Source: Oscillospiraceae bacterium
GTDB lineage: Bacteria; Bacillota; Clostridia; Oscillospirales; Acutalibacteraceae
Direction of reading: 5' to 3'
Assembly (NCBI GenBank): GCA_910574935.1
Contig: CAJTCU010000001.1
Location: 186,001-250,000, forward strand
Length of the DNA: 64,000 nt
Below the pieces are notes generated by a model that saw only the letters and a list, made by a program, of their open reading frames with translations, was not told where the DNA came from and searched no databases. Positions 52,497 to 61,051 of this stretch are shown piece after piece. A program made the position numbers and the translations under genes. Numbering within the stretch: the stretch's first letter is position 1; each line of letters opens with the position of its first letter.

Positions 52497-52811
52497 CTAG
52501 GGTGTTACGTTGATCTTAATGACCTTCGCCGTTTCATCGCTGTCGTTCCAAATGGAATGGACCGCGCCCCCCGGCACCACAAAGCTGTGGTCCTTTTCCA
52601 CCATATGGGCCTCTTCCCCCAGCATCACCCGCACCCGGCCCTCTGTCACAATGAAGATATGGCCGCTCTCGTGGGTATGGTTTCCCGCCGGGCCCCCGCC
52701 GCCCTTCTCAATATAAGCCAAGGCTGCCCACTGAATGGCTCCGCCGCCCTCAAACAGCTTTTTTGCCAAAAAGTTCCGGTGTCCCTCCGGGGTCATAAAT
52801 TCTTCTTGCAT
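52497..52811 (-). CDS. Small cupin-domain protein
   Basis: 104 aa single cupin barrel: [20 protein letters not shown] (metal ligands His, His, Glu-like position) and [12 protein letters not shown] (second His). Typically a metal- or small-ligand-binding protein; no enzyme can be inferred. GGGGGAG before the ATG. Within the ruvA-ruvB interval. Confidence 0.85.
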   Translation of the reverse strand: MQEEFMTPEGHRNFLAKKLFEGGGAIQWAALAYIEKGGGGPAGNHTHESGHIFIVTEGRVRVMLGEEAHMVEKDHSFVVPGGAVHSIWNDSDETAKVIKINVTP

Positions 52812-52859
52812 CCTGGGTGCTCCCCCTTTTTATAATAGGTTTTTTTCGCTCTTTAAAAA

Positions 52860-52931
52860 CTACCCCAGGGCCTTGGCCTGCTCTGCCGTCCGGATGTCCA
52901 GCTGCCTCAAGCAATATTTTTTCTCTTGCAT
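52860..52931 (-). CDS. Possible 23-aa peptide or gene remnant
   Basis: Minus-strand frame MQEKKYCLRQLDIRTAEQAK... ending in a TAG. AAAGGGG lies six bases before the ATG, as good as the neighbours. It could be a leader peptide or the start of a deleted gene. The following 52932-53147 stretch shows no gene. Confidence 0.35.
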   Translation of the reverse strand: MQEKKYCLRQLDIRTAEQAKALG

Positions 52932-53147
52932 ATCTTTCCCCTTTCTAACGGGAATCCCCGGCGGAGCTTGGGGCATTCTCCCAAAACGGAACCCCAGGAA
53001 ACTCTAAACCAAAGCCCCGTCCTAACGCTATAGTAACCCCCTTGAAAACCAGCAGAGCCACGGGGCGTCCATCCCCCGCCGCTTTTGAACAGAGGGGACC
53101 CGCTTCCCTTCCAAAGCAAATATCCGGGCCCAAAAGGCTTTGGGGCC

Positions 53148-53696
53148 TCACCGCGCCAGCGCCCCAAACTGCCGCTCTGTCATAACCCCGCCCACCAGGG
53201 CCCACAGGCGTTCCCGGGCCCTGGTGCGGTCTGTCTCTATGGGAAAGGCCCCTGCCAGCCGCTCCCATTCTTTGGCTGTCCCGTACCGCAGCTGGGACCA
53301 GTTCGCGTTTAAGTCCCGGCCCTTTGCCACTGCTGTGGCCAGCAGATTTTCCAGCAGAAAGTCCAGGCCCGCTCGGAACTCCTTGGCCAAAAGACCGCTG
53401 GCAGTTTTTAAAAAGGCTGTATCCGCCTCTGGGTTCTCCGCCAGGACCCCCAGCAGCGCCTGGGCAGAAGGCGGCGGGGGCCGGGAAGGCTTCACCGCTT
53501 TTAGCAAATAGTAGGCCTCTTGGGAAAGGTAGGTGGTCCGCTTCTTATACGCCTTGCAGTAGAATACCTGGTGGGCGTCCACCAGCTCCATGGCCTCCCG
53601 CCAGGTGCAGCCCAAGTCCTCCAGGGCGGGCAGTTCCGGGTTCTGGTTGCACAGCAGGATTCCGTTTTCCTCCAGCCAGTCCAGCATATCGCTCAC
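53148..53696 (-). CDS. Hypothetical 182-aa protein coupled to a kinase-like gene
   Basis: GTG start whose TGA overlap (GTGA) links it to the APH-like gene; GGAGG lies eight bases upstream. A soluble, mostly helical sequence (LDWLEENGILLCNQ, KKRTTYLSQEAYYLLKAV, ANWSQLRYGTAKEWERL). No family recognised. The longer frame to 53870 overlaps the kinase gene and is rejected. Confidence 0.65.
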   Translation of the reverse strand: MSDMLDWLEENGILLCNQNPELPALEDLGCTWREAMELVDAHQVFYCKAYKKRTTYLSQEAYYLLKAVKPSRPPPPSAQALLGVLAENPEADTAFLKTASGLLAKEFRAGLDFLLENLLATAVAKGRDLNANWSQLRYGTAKEWERLAGAFPIETDRTRARERLWALVGGVMTERQFGALAR

Positions 53697-54619
53697 GACC
53701 CCGCCTCCCGCAAAATCCCTTTTGCCGCTTCCACGGCCCGCCGGTAACAGAAGCAGGGCTCCGCCTCCAGCTCTTCCCGGCTCACCCCGGGGTCCAGCAG
53801 GCCCTGCTCCAGAAACTCCACATACTCGTTCAGCACCGCCAGCTTGAGGTCCATCACATACCGCTCCCAAGAGGGCTTGTGTTCCAGCCGCCGGTACATC
53901 TCCTCCACAAACCGCCGCCGGGCGGCCTCCTCCATATAAAAAGGAAACTCCCCGGGGGCCGGGCTCTCGCTGCCATGGGCAATGTGCCGGGCAATGTCCA
54001 GGGCGTAGGGCATGGTCCCTCCAAAGGCCCAGTCGATGAGATACACCCGTTCCCCGTGGAAGATGGCGTTCAGGGGAAGAAAGTCCCCGCTGGAAAGGGT
54101 CCGGGGGCAGTCCGGCTGGCGCTTTAAAAAGAGCTCATAGGCCTCCGCCAGCAGGGGGTCGTCCTTTAGGCACTGGGCCCTGCGGTTGATCCGCTCCCAG
54201 TAGCGCTGAAAGCGCCCGTCCTCTCGGCCTCCCCAATAGGTGTTTTGTATCTCCGCCAGACTCCGGGCGCTGGCCCCGGCCAGCTCCGGGGTAAAGCGCC
54301 GCAGGTCCGGCCCGGGCAGATATTCCAGCAGCAGCCAAAGGTCCCCGCCCCAAAAGGCCCGGCCAAAGTACTCCGGCACCGGGAGGCCCCGGCCCTTCAA
54401 ATAGGTTTCGTACAGGCGGGCCTCCGCCTCATCGCTCTTTTTCAGCACATAGGCCCTGTCCCCGGCCTCTAGCCGGTAGACGTTGTACTCCCGGCGGTAG
54501 TCCCCGTCCTGGTCGCAGAAGCGGCCCACAGCCAAGGGGCCGCCGCGGCCGGTGATCTCCCCCAGCAGCTGGGCAAAGGGGATGGGGCTGTCCTCCACAG
54601 GTTTGATAAAAGCGCTCAT
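53693..54619 (-). CDS. Aminoglycoside/choline kinase-like phosphotransferase
   Basis: 308 aa, APH/ChoK fold. The catalytic loop reads SGDFLPLN (about 176-183) where the family has HGDxxxxN: the His is Ser but the catalytic Asp and metal Asn are kept. LIDWAFGG supplies the second metal Asp. N-terminal lobe has YVLKKSDE with a possible ATP-binding Lys. Substrate unknown. It starts 12 bases after the ruvA stop. Confidence 0.82.
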   Translation of the reverse strand: MSAFIKPVEDSPIPFAQLLGEITGRGGPLAVGRFCDQDGDYRREYNVYRLEAGDRAYVLKKSDEAEARLYETYLKGRGLPVPEYFGRAFWGGDLWLLLEYLPGPDLRRFTPELAGASARSLAEIQNTYWGGREDGRFQRYWERINRRAQCLKDDPLLAEAYELFLKRQPDCPRTLSSGDFLPLNAIFHGERVYLIDWAFGGTMPYALDIARHIAHGSESPAPGEFPFYMEEAARRRFVEEMYRRLEHKPSWERYVMDLKLAVLNEYVEFLEQGLLDPGVSREELEAEPCFCYRRAVEAAKGILREAGS

Positions 54620-54631
54620 ATGCCCAGCCCC

Positions 54632-55243
54632 CTAAACCGCGCTGCCAAAAGACTTCAGCGCCAGCCGGATCAGCTCCTCGGGGGGCAGCTGGCTGTCCAG
54701 CCGGGCCACGGCGGCCGCCGCCTCGCTGGGCGAGTACCCCAGGGCCACCAGGGCCTCGGCGGCCTGGGCGGCGTGCCCAGCGGCAGAGGGGCCCCCGGGC
54801 TGGGGCAGAGAAAGGTCCAGCTCTGTGCCCGCAAAGCTAAGGCCCTTTACCTTGTCCTTCATCTCCAGCACAATGCGCTGGGCCAGCTTGGCCCCCACGC
54901 CGCTGGCCCGGGTAAAGCGCTTGGCGTCCCCGGCGGCGGCGGAAAGGGCCACGTCCTCGGGGCTCATCTCTGACAGAATGGAGAGCGCCGCCTTTGGCCC
55001 CACGCCGCTGATGGCCGTAAGCATTTTGTAGCAGTTCAGCTCCAGCTGGCTGGCAAAACCGTACAGGTCCAGGGCGTCCTCCCGCACGTTTAAATAGGTA
55101 AAAAGCGTGGCCTGCCCCCCAATGGGCGGCAGGGTGCGCAGGGTGCCCATAGAGGTATTGCACCGAAACGCCACCCCGCCCACGTCAATCACCGCCATAC
55201 CCGGTCCGGTATGGGCCACCTTGCCCGTAATACTATAAAACAT
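54632..55243 (-). CDS. ruvA: Holliday junction DNA helicase subunit RuvA
   Basis: 203 aa. OB fold (1-65), two helix-hairpin-helix motifs (LTAISGVGPKAALSIL and RASGVGAKLAQRIVLE), Ala/Pro-rich linker and the C-terminal RuvB-contacting domain (ALVALGYSPSEAAAAV). AAAAGGAGG before the ATG. 141 bases from ruvC. Confidence 0.95.
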   Translation of the reverse strand: MFYSITGKVAHTGPGMAVIDVGGVAFRCNTSMGTLRTLPPIGGQATLFTYLNVREDALDLYGFASQLELNCYKMLTAISGVGPKAALSILSEMSPEDVALSAAAGDAKRFTRASGVGAKLAQRIVLEMKDKVKGLSFAGTELDLSLPQPGGPSAAGHAAQAAEALVALGYSPSEAAAAVARLDSQLPPEELIRLALKSFGSAV

Positions 55244-55384
55244 GGTTGGCCTCCTTTTAGTTTTACACCTGGTGTGAATTTTTTTTGAGGGACGGCAGGC
55301 CTCCGGCGGCCAAAGTTTGGCTTTGGCCGCTCTTGGGCCTTGGCGTTTACCGTGCGTCTATGCCCTCTTCGCCGCTTCCGCCTC

Positions 55385-55894
55385 TTATCGCCGGTCCAGC
55401 TGTATCATCCCCCGCCGCAGGGGCGAACCCGCCGCTTGGCCGTGACAAATAGCCAGGGCCAGGGCGTCGGCTGTGTCGTCTGGCTTTGGGATGCCTGGCA
55501 GGTTCAGCAGCCGCCGGGTCATTTCCTGCACCTGGCGCTTTTGGGCCTTACCATAGCCTGTCACCGCCTGCTTCACCTGCATAGGCGTGTACTCAAAAAG
55601 GGGTACGCCCCCCTGGGCCAGGGCCAGCAAAAGGACCCCCCTGGCCTCGGCCACGCCAATGCCTGTGGTCTTATTGTTGGTGAAAAAAAGTTTTTCCACT
55701 GCCGCCGCCTGGGGCTTCAGCGCGGCCAGAATTTGGGTCATTCCCTCATAAAGCTCTTTCAGCCGCAGGCCGAAGTCCTGCCCCGCGGGGGTGGTGACCG
55801 CCCCATACTCAACAGGCCGGTATGTCCCTGTGGCCGCTTCAATCACTCCGTACCCAGTAATAGCGTACCCTGGGTCAATTCCTAAAATGCGCAC
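55385..55894 (-). CDS. ruvC: Crossover junction endodeoxyribonuclease RuvC
   Basis: 169 aa. Resolves Holliday junctions as a dimer. Active-site acids: D7 in RILGIDPG, Glu in AVEKLFF, and the final DDTADALALA pair. GTG start six bases after GGGAGG; TTG/GTG starts are frequent here. First gene of the ruv transcript, behind a leader of nearly 300 bases. Confidence 0.95.
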   Translation of the reverse strand: MRILGIDPGYAITGYGVIEAATGTYRPVEYGAVTTPAGQDFGLRLKELYEGMTQILAALKPQAAAVEKLFFTNNKTTGIGVAEARGVLLLALAQGGVPLFEYTPMQVKQAVTGYGKAQKRQVQEMTRRLLNLPGIPKPDDTADALALAICHGQAAGSPLRRGMIQLDRR

Positions 55895-56189
55895 CTGTTC
55901 CCTCCCCCCCCCAAAGCCCCGGGCCTGCCCTTTTTGCCCAAGGCCAGCGCCCCAAGCCCGCTGCTTTTCCCAAAGCGGTCCAAGGGCTCTATTCTAAATT
56001 TTTTACGTTGATCCAGCGGCCCCTGCCACAAAATAGCAAGGCGCCCGGGAACCGAAAGCCTTCGGCCGCGCGGGCCCGTATCTGGCAAAACAAAAGTCCT
56101 TTTCCAAAATCAGCGTTCCCCACATAATAAACCCGACAAGCCCGGTAAGAAGGAACTGTCCGTGTGTTCAAAGACTTGCTTTGGAACCC
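55895..56189 (-). ncRNA. Long structured leader or small RNA upstream of ruvC (candidate)
   Basis: From the promoter to the ruvC start about 295 bases carry no ORF I would support. The minus-strand RNA can form: AGTTCC...GGGAAC around a CCGGG/TCGGG hairpin, then TGCCA...TGGCA enclosing GGGCCC...GGGCGCC and a CCGAAGGCTTTCGG palindrome, with an asymmetric internal loop. A 6S-like RNA was considered but not established; no T run ends it. Confidence 0.35.
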
Positions 56190-56218
56190 ATTATATCATA
56201 GAAGGTTTTTCCAGTCAA
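56190..56218 (-). promoter_or_regulatory. Near-consensus promoter of the ruvC operon
   Basis: Minus strand: -35 TTGACT (56218-56213), 17 bases, -10 TATAAT (56195-56190). It is divergent to ypeB. Confidence 0.8.
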
Positions 56219-56300
56219 AAAAAGTTGATTCCCACGCATGACAAGCCCTCTAATTCGGAAAACTATCCATAATCTTCTAAGAAAGGAAGCCTATAAATAG

Positions 56301-57653
56301 ATGAAAACCCCCACAAAAATTCGTCTTGTCACCTTTTCGCTGGCTTTTCTGGTTCTGCTGGGGGGCTTTTGGCTGGACACCCGCCTAAGCCTCTCGGCCA
56401 GCAGCACCCAGCTGGAATATGTTTACCGCCGGGCCCTGGGCGACCTGACCGGCTATGTCACCGGAATGCAGTCCACCCTGGAAAAGGCCCGCTATGCCGG
56501 CGCCCCCACCACCCAGACCGAGATCTCCGCCCAGCTGCTGGAGCAAAGCGGCGGCGCAAAGGCCGCCATGGCCGCGCTGCCCCTTTCCCAAGAAAAGGCC
56601 GAGGCCATCAGCCGCTTCCTCTCCCGGGTCGGGGACTATGCCCTGTGCGTCAGCCGGAAGTCCTTTTCAGAAGAAGGCCTGGAAAAGGCCGACCTGGAGG
56701 GCCTTAGCCTGCTGCAAGACTATGCCGGACGGCTCACCGGGGCTCTCCAGGAGGTGCAGTCTGGTCTCACTGCGGAGGGAAAGAGCCTGGTAAAAATAGA
56801 AAGCCGCCTGAACAACCTGGAAGGTCTGGAGGTCCTGGCCAGCCTGGACGACTCTATGGACGAGGCCGCCCAAGAGTTCGCCGCCTTTCCCACCCTGCTG
56901 TACGACGGCCCCTTCTCTGACCACATTGCCCGCCGCAGGCCTCTGTTTATAGAAAACGCGGAGGGCGTTACCCAGGAGGCGGCGGCCCAAAAGGCCGCGG
57001 ACTTTTTAGGCTGCGGGACCGACGCCCTGACATGCACCGGCCAGGGCAGCGGGCCCCTGGCCGCGTATGGTTTTTCCTGGGAGGGCTCTATGGTAAGCGT
57101 CACCCGCCAGGGCGGGCAGGTGTGCTATTACAAAAAGGATGGCCAGGTGAAAAGCCCCCGGCTGAACTATCCCCAGGCCCTGGAAGCAGCCAAGGACTTT
57201 TTGTCCCAGGCGGGCTTTCCTCCCCTGACAGAGAGCTATTATGTGACCAGCGACGGGCTGTGCACCATCAATTTCCACACCATCGATATCACAGAAAACG
57301 GCCAGCAGGCGCTCTGCTACCCAGATCTGGTCAAAGTGACCGTGGAGCTGGAGCAGGGCGGCGCGGTGGAGCTGGACTGCACGGGTTTTCTGATGAACTG
57401 CCACCGCCGGACGCTAAAATCCCCCCGGATCCGCCAAGAGGAAGCCCAGCAGACCCTAAGCCCCCTGCTGGAGGTGGAAAAGGCCGGTTTAGCGGTGATT
57501 CCCGGACCAGGGCTGGAAGAACTGCTCTGCTGGGAATTTTTGTGCACCGCGGCGGACGGCCGGGAGATCCTAAGCTACGTGAACACAGAGACCGGGCTGG
57601 AAGAGCAGCTGTACCTTTTGCAAAAAGACGGGCACGGGGTGCTGACGGTGTAA
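56301..57653 (+). CDS. ypeB: Germination protein YpeB
   Basis: 450 aa. One N-terminal membrane helix or signal anchor (about 8-26, VTFSLAFLVLLGGFWLD), then an all-helical region with AQLLEQSGGAKAAM and three PepSY-like C-terminal modules (LNYPQALEAAKDFLSQAGF, CTINFHTIDITENGQ). YpeB is needed for localising the cortex-lytic enzyme SleB in the spore; sleB usually precedes it but is not seen in this window. AAAGGAAG is 14 bases before the ATG. It implies sporulation. Confidence 0.93.
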   Translation: MKTPTKIRLVTFSLAFLVLLGGFWLDTRLSLSASSTQLEYVYRRALGDLTGYVTGMQSTLEKARYAGAPTTQTEISAQLLEQSGGAKAAMAALPLSQEKAEAISRFLSRVGDYALCVSRKSFSEEGLEKADLEGLSLLQDYAGRLTGALQEVQSGLTAEGKSLVKIESRLNNLEGLEVLASLDDSMDEAAQEFAAFPTLLYDGPFSDHIARRRPLFIENAEGVTQEAAAQKAADFLGCGTDALTCTGQGSGPLAAYGFSWEGSMVSVTRQGGQVCYYKKDGQVKSPRLNYPQALEAAKDFLSQAGFPPLTESYYVTSDGLCTINFHTIDITENGQQALCYPDLVKVTVELEQGGAVELDCTGFLMNCHRRTLKSPRIRQEEAQQTLSPLLEVEKAGLAVIPGPGLEELLCWEFLCTAADGREILSYVNTETGLEEQLYLLQKDGHGVLTV

Positions 57654-57665
57654 CGGAACCCGCCC

Positions 57666-57694
57666 TTGTCAAACCGGGAAGAATATGTTATAGT
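57666..57694 (+). promoter_or_regulatory. Promoter of the AraC regulator
   Basis: -35 TTGTCA (57666-57671), 17 bases, -10 TATAGT (57689-57694). It overlaps the end of ypeB's downstream region only, giving the regulator its own transcript. Confidence 0.7.
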
Positions 57695-57727
57695 AAAACT
57701 TCACCAAGAGGACTCTGGGGGCGCGCC

Positions 57728-58486
57728 ATGATCACCGTAAATTTTGTGGACTATATGCGCAGGGAAACCGCTGGATATGAAATTCTGCGTCCAGCGGGCA
57801 GCGGCGACTATCTGTTTCTCTGCTTCCCGCTGCCCATGCGCTTTTCCCACATGGGCCCTTCCCCAGGGCAAGAGATTCTCCTTACCCAAAAGCACGCCTG
57901 CATTCTTCTGGCCCCTGGAGACGCCCACTGGTTTTGCGGAAACCCGGAGTTTCTAAACAGCTTCATCCACTTTAACGATCCCCAAGACCAGGTGGGCCGC
58001 TTTGGCGTTCCCACCGGGCGTCTTTTCTACCCCACAGGCTTCGAGCGCCTAAACAGCGCGGCCCTGACCATCAAGGAAGAGCTGCTTACCGGCGGCACAC
58101 TTCACCAGGAGATGGTCCACGCGGCTATGTTGCGGCTTTTGGTATGGATATGCCGGGACTTTGCCCAGGGCGCTTGCGACCCCCTAAAGGAGCAGTTCGA
58201 GGCGCTGCGCTACGAAATGCTCTCGGACTGTGCCCGGGAGGTCTCCGTACAAGAGCTGGCGGCTAAAATGTGCATGAGCAGGACCTCCTTCTACAAGTAC
58301 TACAGCCGCTACTTTGGCTCTTCCCCCAAGCAGGACCTGCTGCGCCTGCGTATGGAAAAGGCGGCGGTTTTGCTTACCAACCAGCAAAAAACCGTGGCCG
58401 CGGTGGCCGCGGAAACGGGCTTTAAAAGCGTGGAGCACTTTGCCCGGTATTATAAAAGTTTTTACCACAAGCCGCCCAGGGGCTAG
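57728..58486 (+). CDS. AraC family transcriptional regulator
   Basis: 252 aa. N-terminal sensor with an AraC-type cupin look (LLTQKHACILLAPGDAHWF, FIHFNDP) and a C-terminal double helix-turn-helix from about residue 172 (VQELAAKMCMSRTSFYKYY; AAVAAETGFKSVEHFARYYK). Regulators of this type control sugar use; the window has no adjacent target operon. The stop codon TAG is part of a family A end (GGCTAGAGTCTGTT). Confidence 0.9.
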   Translation: MITVNFVDYMRRETAGYEILRPAGSGDYLFLCFPLPMRFSHMGPSPGQEILLTQKHACILLAPGDAHWFCGNPEFLNSFIHFNDPQDQVGRFGVPTGRLFYPTGFERLNSAALTIKEELLTGGTLHQEMVHAAMLRLLVWICRDFAQGACDPLKEQFEALRYEMLSDCAREVSVQELAAKMCMSRTSFYKYYSRYFGSSPKQDLLRLRMEKAAVLLTNQQKTVAAVAAETGFKSVEHFARYYKSFYHKPPRG

Positions 58487-58500
58487 AGTCTGTTTTAAAA
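58484..58500 (+). repeat. Solitary family A end at the AraC stop codon
   Basis: TAGAGTCTGTTTTAAAA, without a partner end nearby. The junction GGCTAGAGTCTGTT is the same as that at the cvpA-like gene stop. Confidence 0.5.
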
Positions 58501-58628
58501 TCGGAGAAATGCTGGATGAAAAGGAGCCGCCCGCAGTCCGCCAGGCCAAGAACCCGCCTTTGGCTTGGGCCGGCTTTCCCTGGCTTGCCAGATTGCCCGC
58601 GCTCAACCCCTTTAATAAACACACTTAA

Positions 58629-58785
58629 GGCAACACCGCACAATTCTAAGCACCGTCTTGCTTGCAGATTTTCCGTGATAGAGCACAGCGTTCGCTGGTC
58701 AATGGTGAGATGGACGGAGCTCAATCTGTACCCTCTCACGAAAAATCTGACTGCCCAATACGGTGCTTAGAATTCTGCGATATTG
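58629..58785. mobile_element. Family B MITE-like element (about 157 bp)
   Basis: The first 27 or so bases (CAACACCGCACAATTCTAAG...) are inverted at the right end (CTTAGAATTCTGCGATATTG). The interior has TTTTCCGTGA/TCTCACGAAAA inverted arms and TTCGCTGGTCAAT as in the 10.1 kb copy. It fills part of the gap between the AraC and hydrolase genes; no gene is seen. Confidence 0.75.
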
Positions 58786-58925
58786 TATTAAAAATTGCTA
58801 CCTGCCGATTTTTAACCAGAAGGGCGTGGTATTGCCCAAACACAAAAAAGGGACAGCCCCGCGCTGCCCCTTTTCCTTTTGCGTAAAGGCCTGTATTTAT
58901 TAGTCCCCAAAAGAGTTTGATGGTT

Positions 58926-59579
58926 CTAAATCCACCCAAGCGCCTCTGGCCGCCCTTCCTCTTCCCCATAGAATTCGTTTAATATCCCGGCCAGCGCCTC
59001 TGGATTTTCCTCATTCACCACGTGCCCTGTGCGCTCTATAATTTTTAACGCCGCGTTTTCAATATGTTTCCCTAAATACTCCGCCGCCTTCCGGTTTGCC
59101 CGGTCCTTTTCTCCGCAAAGAACCAGGGTCCGGCAGCGGATGTTTTGCAGCCGGCCGCTAAAGTCCAGGTTTTTCATGGAGCGGCCCAAAGCAAAGGTAT
59201 CCTGTTTGCCAAAGGCCGCGCCCTGAAAAAAGGAGCTGGGCAGACACCGAAAAACCATATTTTGTATGCCAAACAGCAGCTTTGGTACCTGATAAGGCGT
59301 CCCGATCAACACCAAAGAGTCCACCTGGTCTGGAAAATCCAGGGCGTAATCCAGGGCTAGAATGCCCCCCAGGGAAAGGCCGCATAGCGCCGGCCGCTCC
59401 CCCGCCTTCTGGCAGTACTGGACAAAAGCGGCATACAGGTTTTCATAGGCCGCCTCCTTTTCCCCCAGAACCGCGGCCAAGTCCGGGCACAAAATATCCT
59501 CTCTGTTTTTCATGCGGGCAAGGGTTGCGTTCCAGCTTTCCGCTTTGTGCCCAGAACCGTGAAGGAAAATCTTTTTCAT
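58926..59579 (-). CDS. Alpha/beta hydrolase
   Basis: 217 aa. IFLHGSGHKAESW (oxyanion region), nucleophile elbow CGLSLGG (S69), acid Asp in LCGEKD and His in TGHVVNEE: a complete alpha/beta-hydrolase triad with a small lid. Substrate unknown. GGAGGG precedes the ATG at 59579, and the longer frame to 59666 is ignored. End of a four-gene minus-strand group. Confidence 0.88.
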   Translation of the reverse strand: MKKIFLHGSGHKAESWNATLARMKNREDILCPDLAAVLGEKEAAYENLYAAFVQYCQKAGERPALCGLSLGGILALDYALDFPDQVDSLVLIGTPYQVPKLLFGIQNMVFRCLPSSFFQGAAFGKQDTFALGRSMKNLDFSGRLQNIRCRTLVLCGEKDRANRKAAEYLGKHIENAALKIIERTGHVVNEENPEALAGILNEFYGEEEGRPEALGWI

Positions 59580-59798
59580 GGCGCCCTCCTTCCTTCTCAA
59601 GGTTTTTTGCTCTCGTCCCAGCCATAGGCCGCTTTTGCCCAACGCAGCCTGGGCCTCGTTTCCCACGAAAGCCCCCAGGCCAGCGCCCCGCCGCCTTAAA
59701 CAGGGACAAAGGCCGCCAGGGCCCGCCCTTGGGGCCGTCTCCCGTCCCTTTTATTCCCAGAAGAGGCCAGAAGCCCCTTCCTGGTTTGCCTTTGGCCT

Positions 59799-60335
59799 CT
59801 ATTTCCGAAACATCCGCTCCAGCTGCCTGTGAAGCCGCCGGTAGTACTGGGTAATTAGCCCCGCCAGCACAAAATCGTACAGTACAAACACCCCGTTGGC
59901 CAAAAGCAGCAGCGCCGCCGGGCCCCAGCCCCCCAAAAAGGGGAAGGCCTCCCAAGGGACGCCCAGCACGTACACGGTCAGCAGGGCCTCGCCAATGGCC
60001 GCCGCGTTAAAGATCAGCAGCTTGGCTCCCCAGCGCAAGAACCGCCCCCGTATTTTGCTTAATAGGGCAAACAGCGCCGGGTAATATCCAAAAAACAGCA
60101 GGTAGATCAGCACCGCCTCCCGGTCCGGGGCCAGCAGCAGGCACAGCGCGCCCGTGGCCCCATAGGCCCCAAAGGCATAGCCCAGGCCCGCCTCGGCCAC
60201 CAGGGGAATCAGCAGGCACCCGGCCACTGCCGGAATGGCCACCGAGGCCACGGAAACCAGCCCCTCGAAAAGCATAAGCACCACCGAAAGAGCCGCCACC
60301 ATGCCGCATAAAGCCAGCTTCATTGTGTTTTTCAC
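59799..60335 (-). CDS. Six-span membrane protein, possibly an ECF S component
   Basis: 178 aa, GTG start about eight bases after AGGGAGG. The N-terminal KNTMKLALCGMVAALSVVLM is like the start of ECF substrate-binding (S) components, and the protein is the right size (about 180 aa) with about six hydrophobic segments (IPAVAGCLLIPLVAEAGLGY, AVLIYLLFFGYYPALFALL). EcfA1, A2 and T at 42-46 kb could power it. The ligand is not predictable, and a generic membrane protein is possible. Confidence 0.55.
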   Translation of the reverse strand: MKNTMKLALCGMVAALSVVLMLFEGLVSVASVAIPAVAGCLLIPLVAEAGLGYAFGAYGATGALCLLLAPDREAVLIYLLFFGYYPALFALLSKIRGRFLRWGAKLLIFNAAAIGEALLTVYVLGVPWEAFPFLGGWGPAALLLLANGVFVLYDFVLAGLITQYYRRLHRQLERMFRK

Positions 60336-60353
60336 CAGCCACGCCTCCCTCTT

Positions 60354-60995
60354 TTAGCAGCAGGGAACCAGGTCGCCGCCCATGCACTCGCAGCAGCAGT
60401 CCGCCATCAAAAGGCCGGAGCACATGTCACAGGTATTGCACCCGCCGGCCGCCATATTCTGGTTAGGGTTATAGCCCCCATACATGCCCCCCCGCTGGCT
60501 CATGGCCTGGTTCAGGGCCGCGCTGTATTCGCCGTTGCCCGGGTCCATTTGGCACGCCCGGGTAAAGTGGTCCTTTGCCTCTTCCAGCCAGCCCCGGCGG
60601 TACAGCACCGAGCCCTTTAGAAAATACCATTCCGCGTTGCGCCGCTCCACGGGCACGCCGTTCAGAATCTGCTCTGCGTCCGCGATGCGCCCGGACATAA
60701 TCAGACCGCGCACATCGTTAAAGCCCGTGTTCTGCCCCGCGTATCCATAGCCCTGGGCCCCGCCGTAGTCATCCTCGCCGCTGTAGCCGCCGCTTCTGCC
60801 CCTGCCCTTGCGCCGGGCCGTAATGGCGTCGTAGGCCTCGTTAATCTCCTTCATCTTCTCCTCTGCCAATTCCTTCAGCGGGCCTTCCTCAAACTGGTCC
60901 GGATGGTAATTTTTGGCCTGTTTGCGGTAGGCGTCCTTGATCTCTTCGTCAGAGGCGGAAGGAGAAACCTTCAGCACTTTATACGGATCGCTCAT
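60354..60995 (-). CDS. J-domain protein with TPR-like middle and Cys-rich tail
   Basis: 213 aa. J domain 1-65 with HPD (31-33) and KVSPSASDEEIKDAYRKQA. A Gly-rich linker, then a TPR-like helix region (about 95-165, EWYFLKGSVLYRRGWLEEAK). The end has Cys pairs CNTCDMC, CCCEC and a final CC. J proteins stimulate DnaK; the Cys tail suggests metal or cluster binding. Partner of the DUF5685 gene just upstream, a recurring pair in Clostridia. Confidence 0.87.
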   Translation of the reverse strand: MSDPYKVLKVSPSASDEEIKDAYRKQAKNYHPDQFEEGPLKELAEEKMKEINEAYDAITARRKGRGRSGGYSGEDDYGGAQGYGYAGQNTGFNDVRGLIMSGRIADAEQILNGVPVERRNAEWYFLKGSVLYRRGWLEEAKDHFTRACQMDPGNGEYSAALNQAMSQRGGMYGGYNPNQNMAAGGCNTCDMCSGLLMADCCCECMGGDLVPCC

Positions 60996-61051
60996 ACAAA
61001 AAAACACTTCCCTTTCTTCATAAAACCGGCCGCGAACCGGTCCGGCCGCTT

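Noticed and set aside
55989-56171. A 60-aa minus-strand frame in the ruvC leader
   Set aside because: No ribosome site and low protein character; better explained as structured leader.
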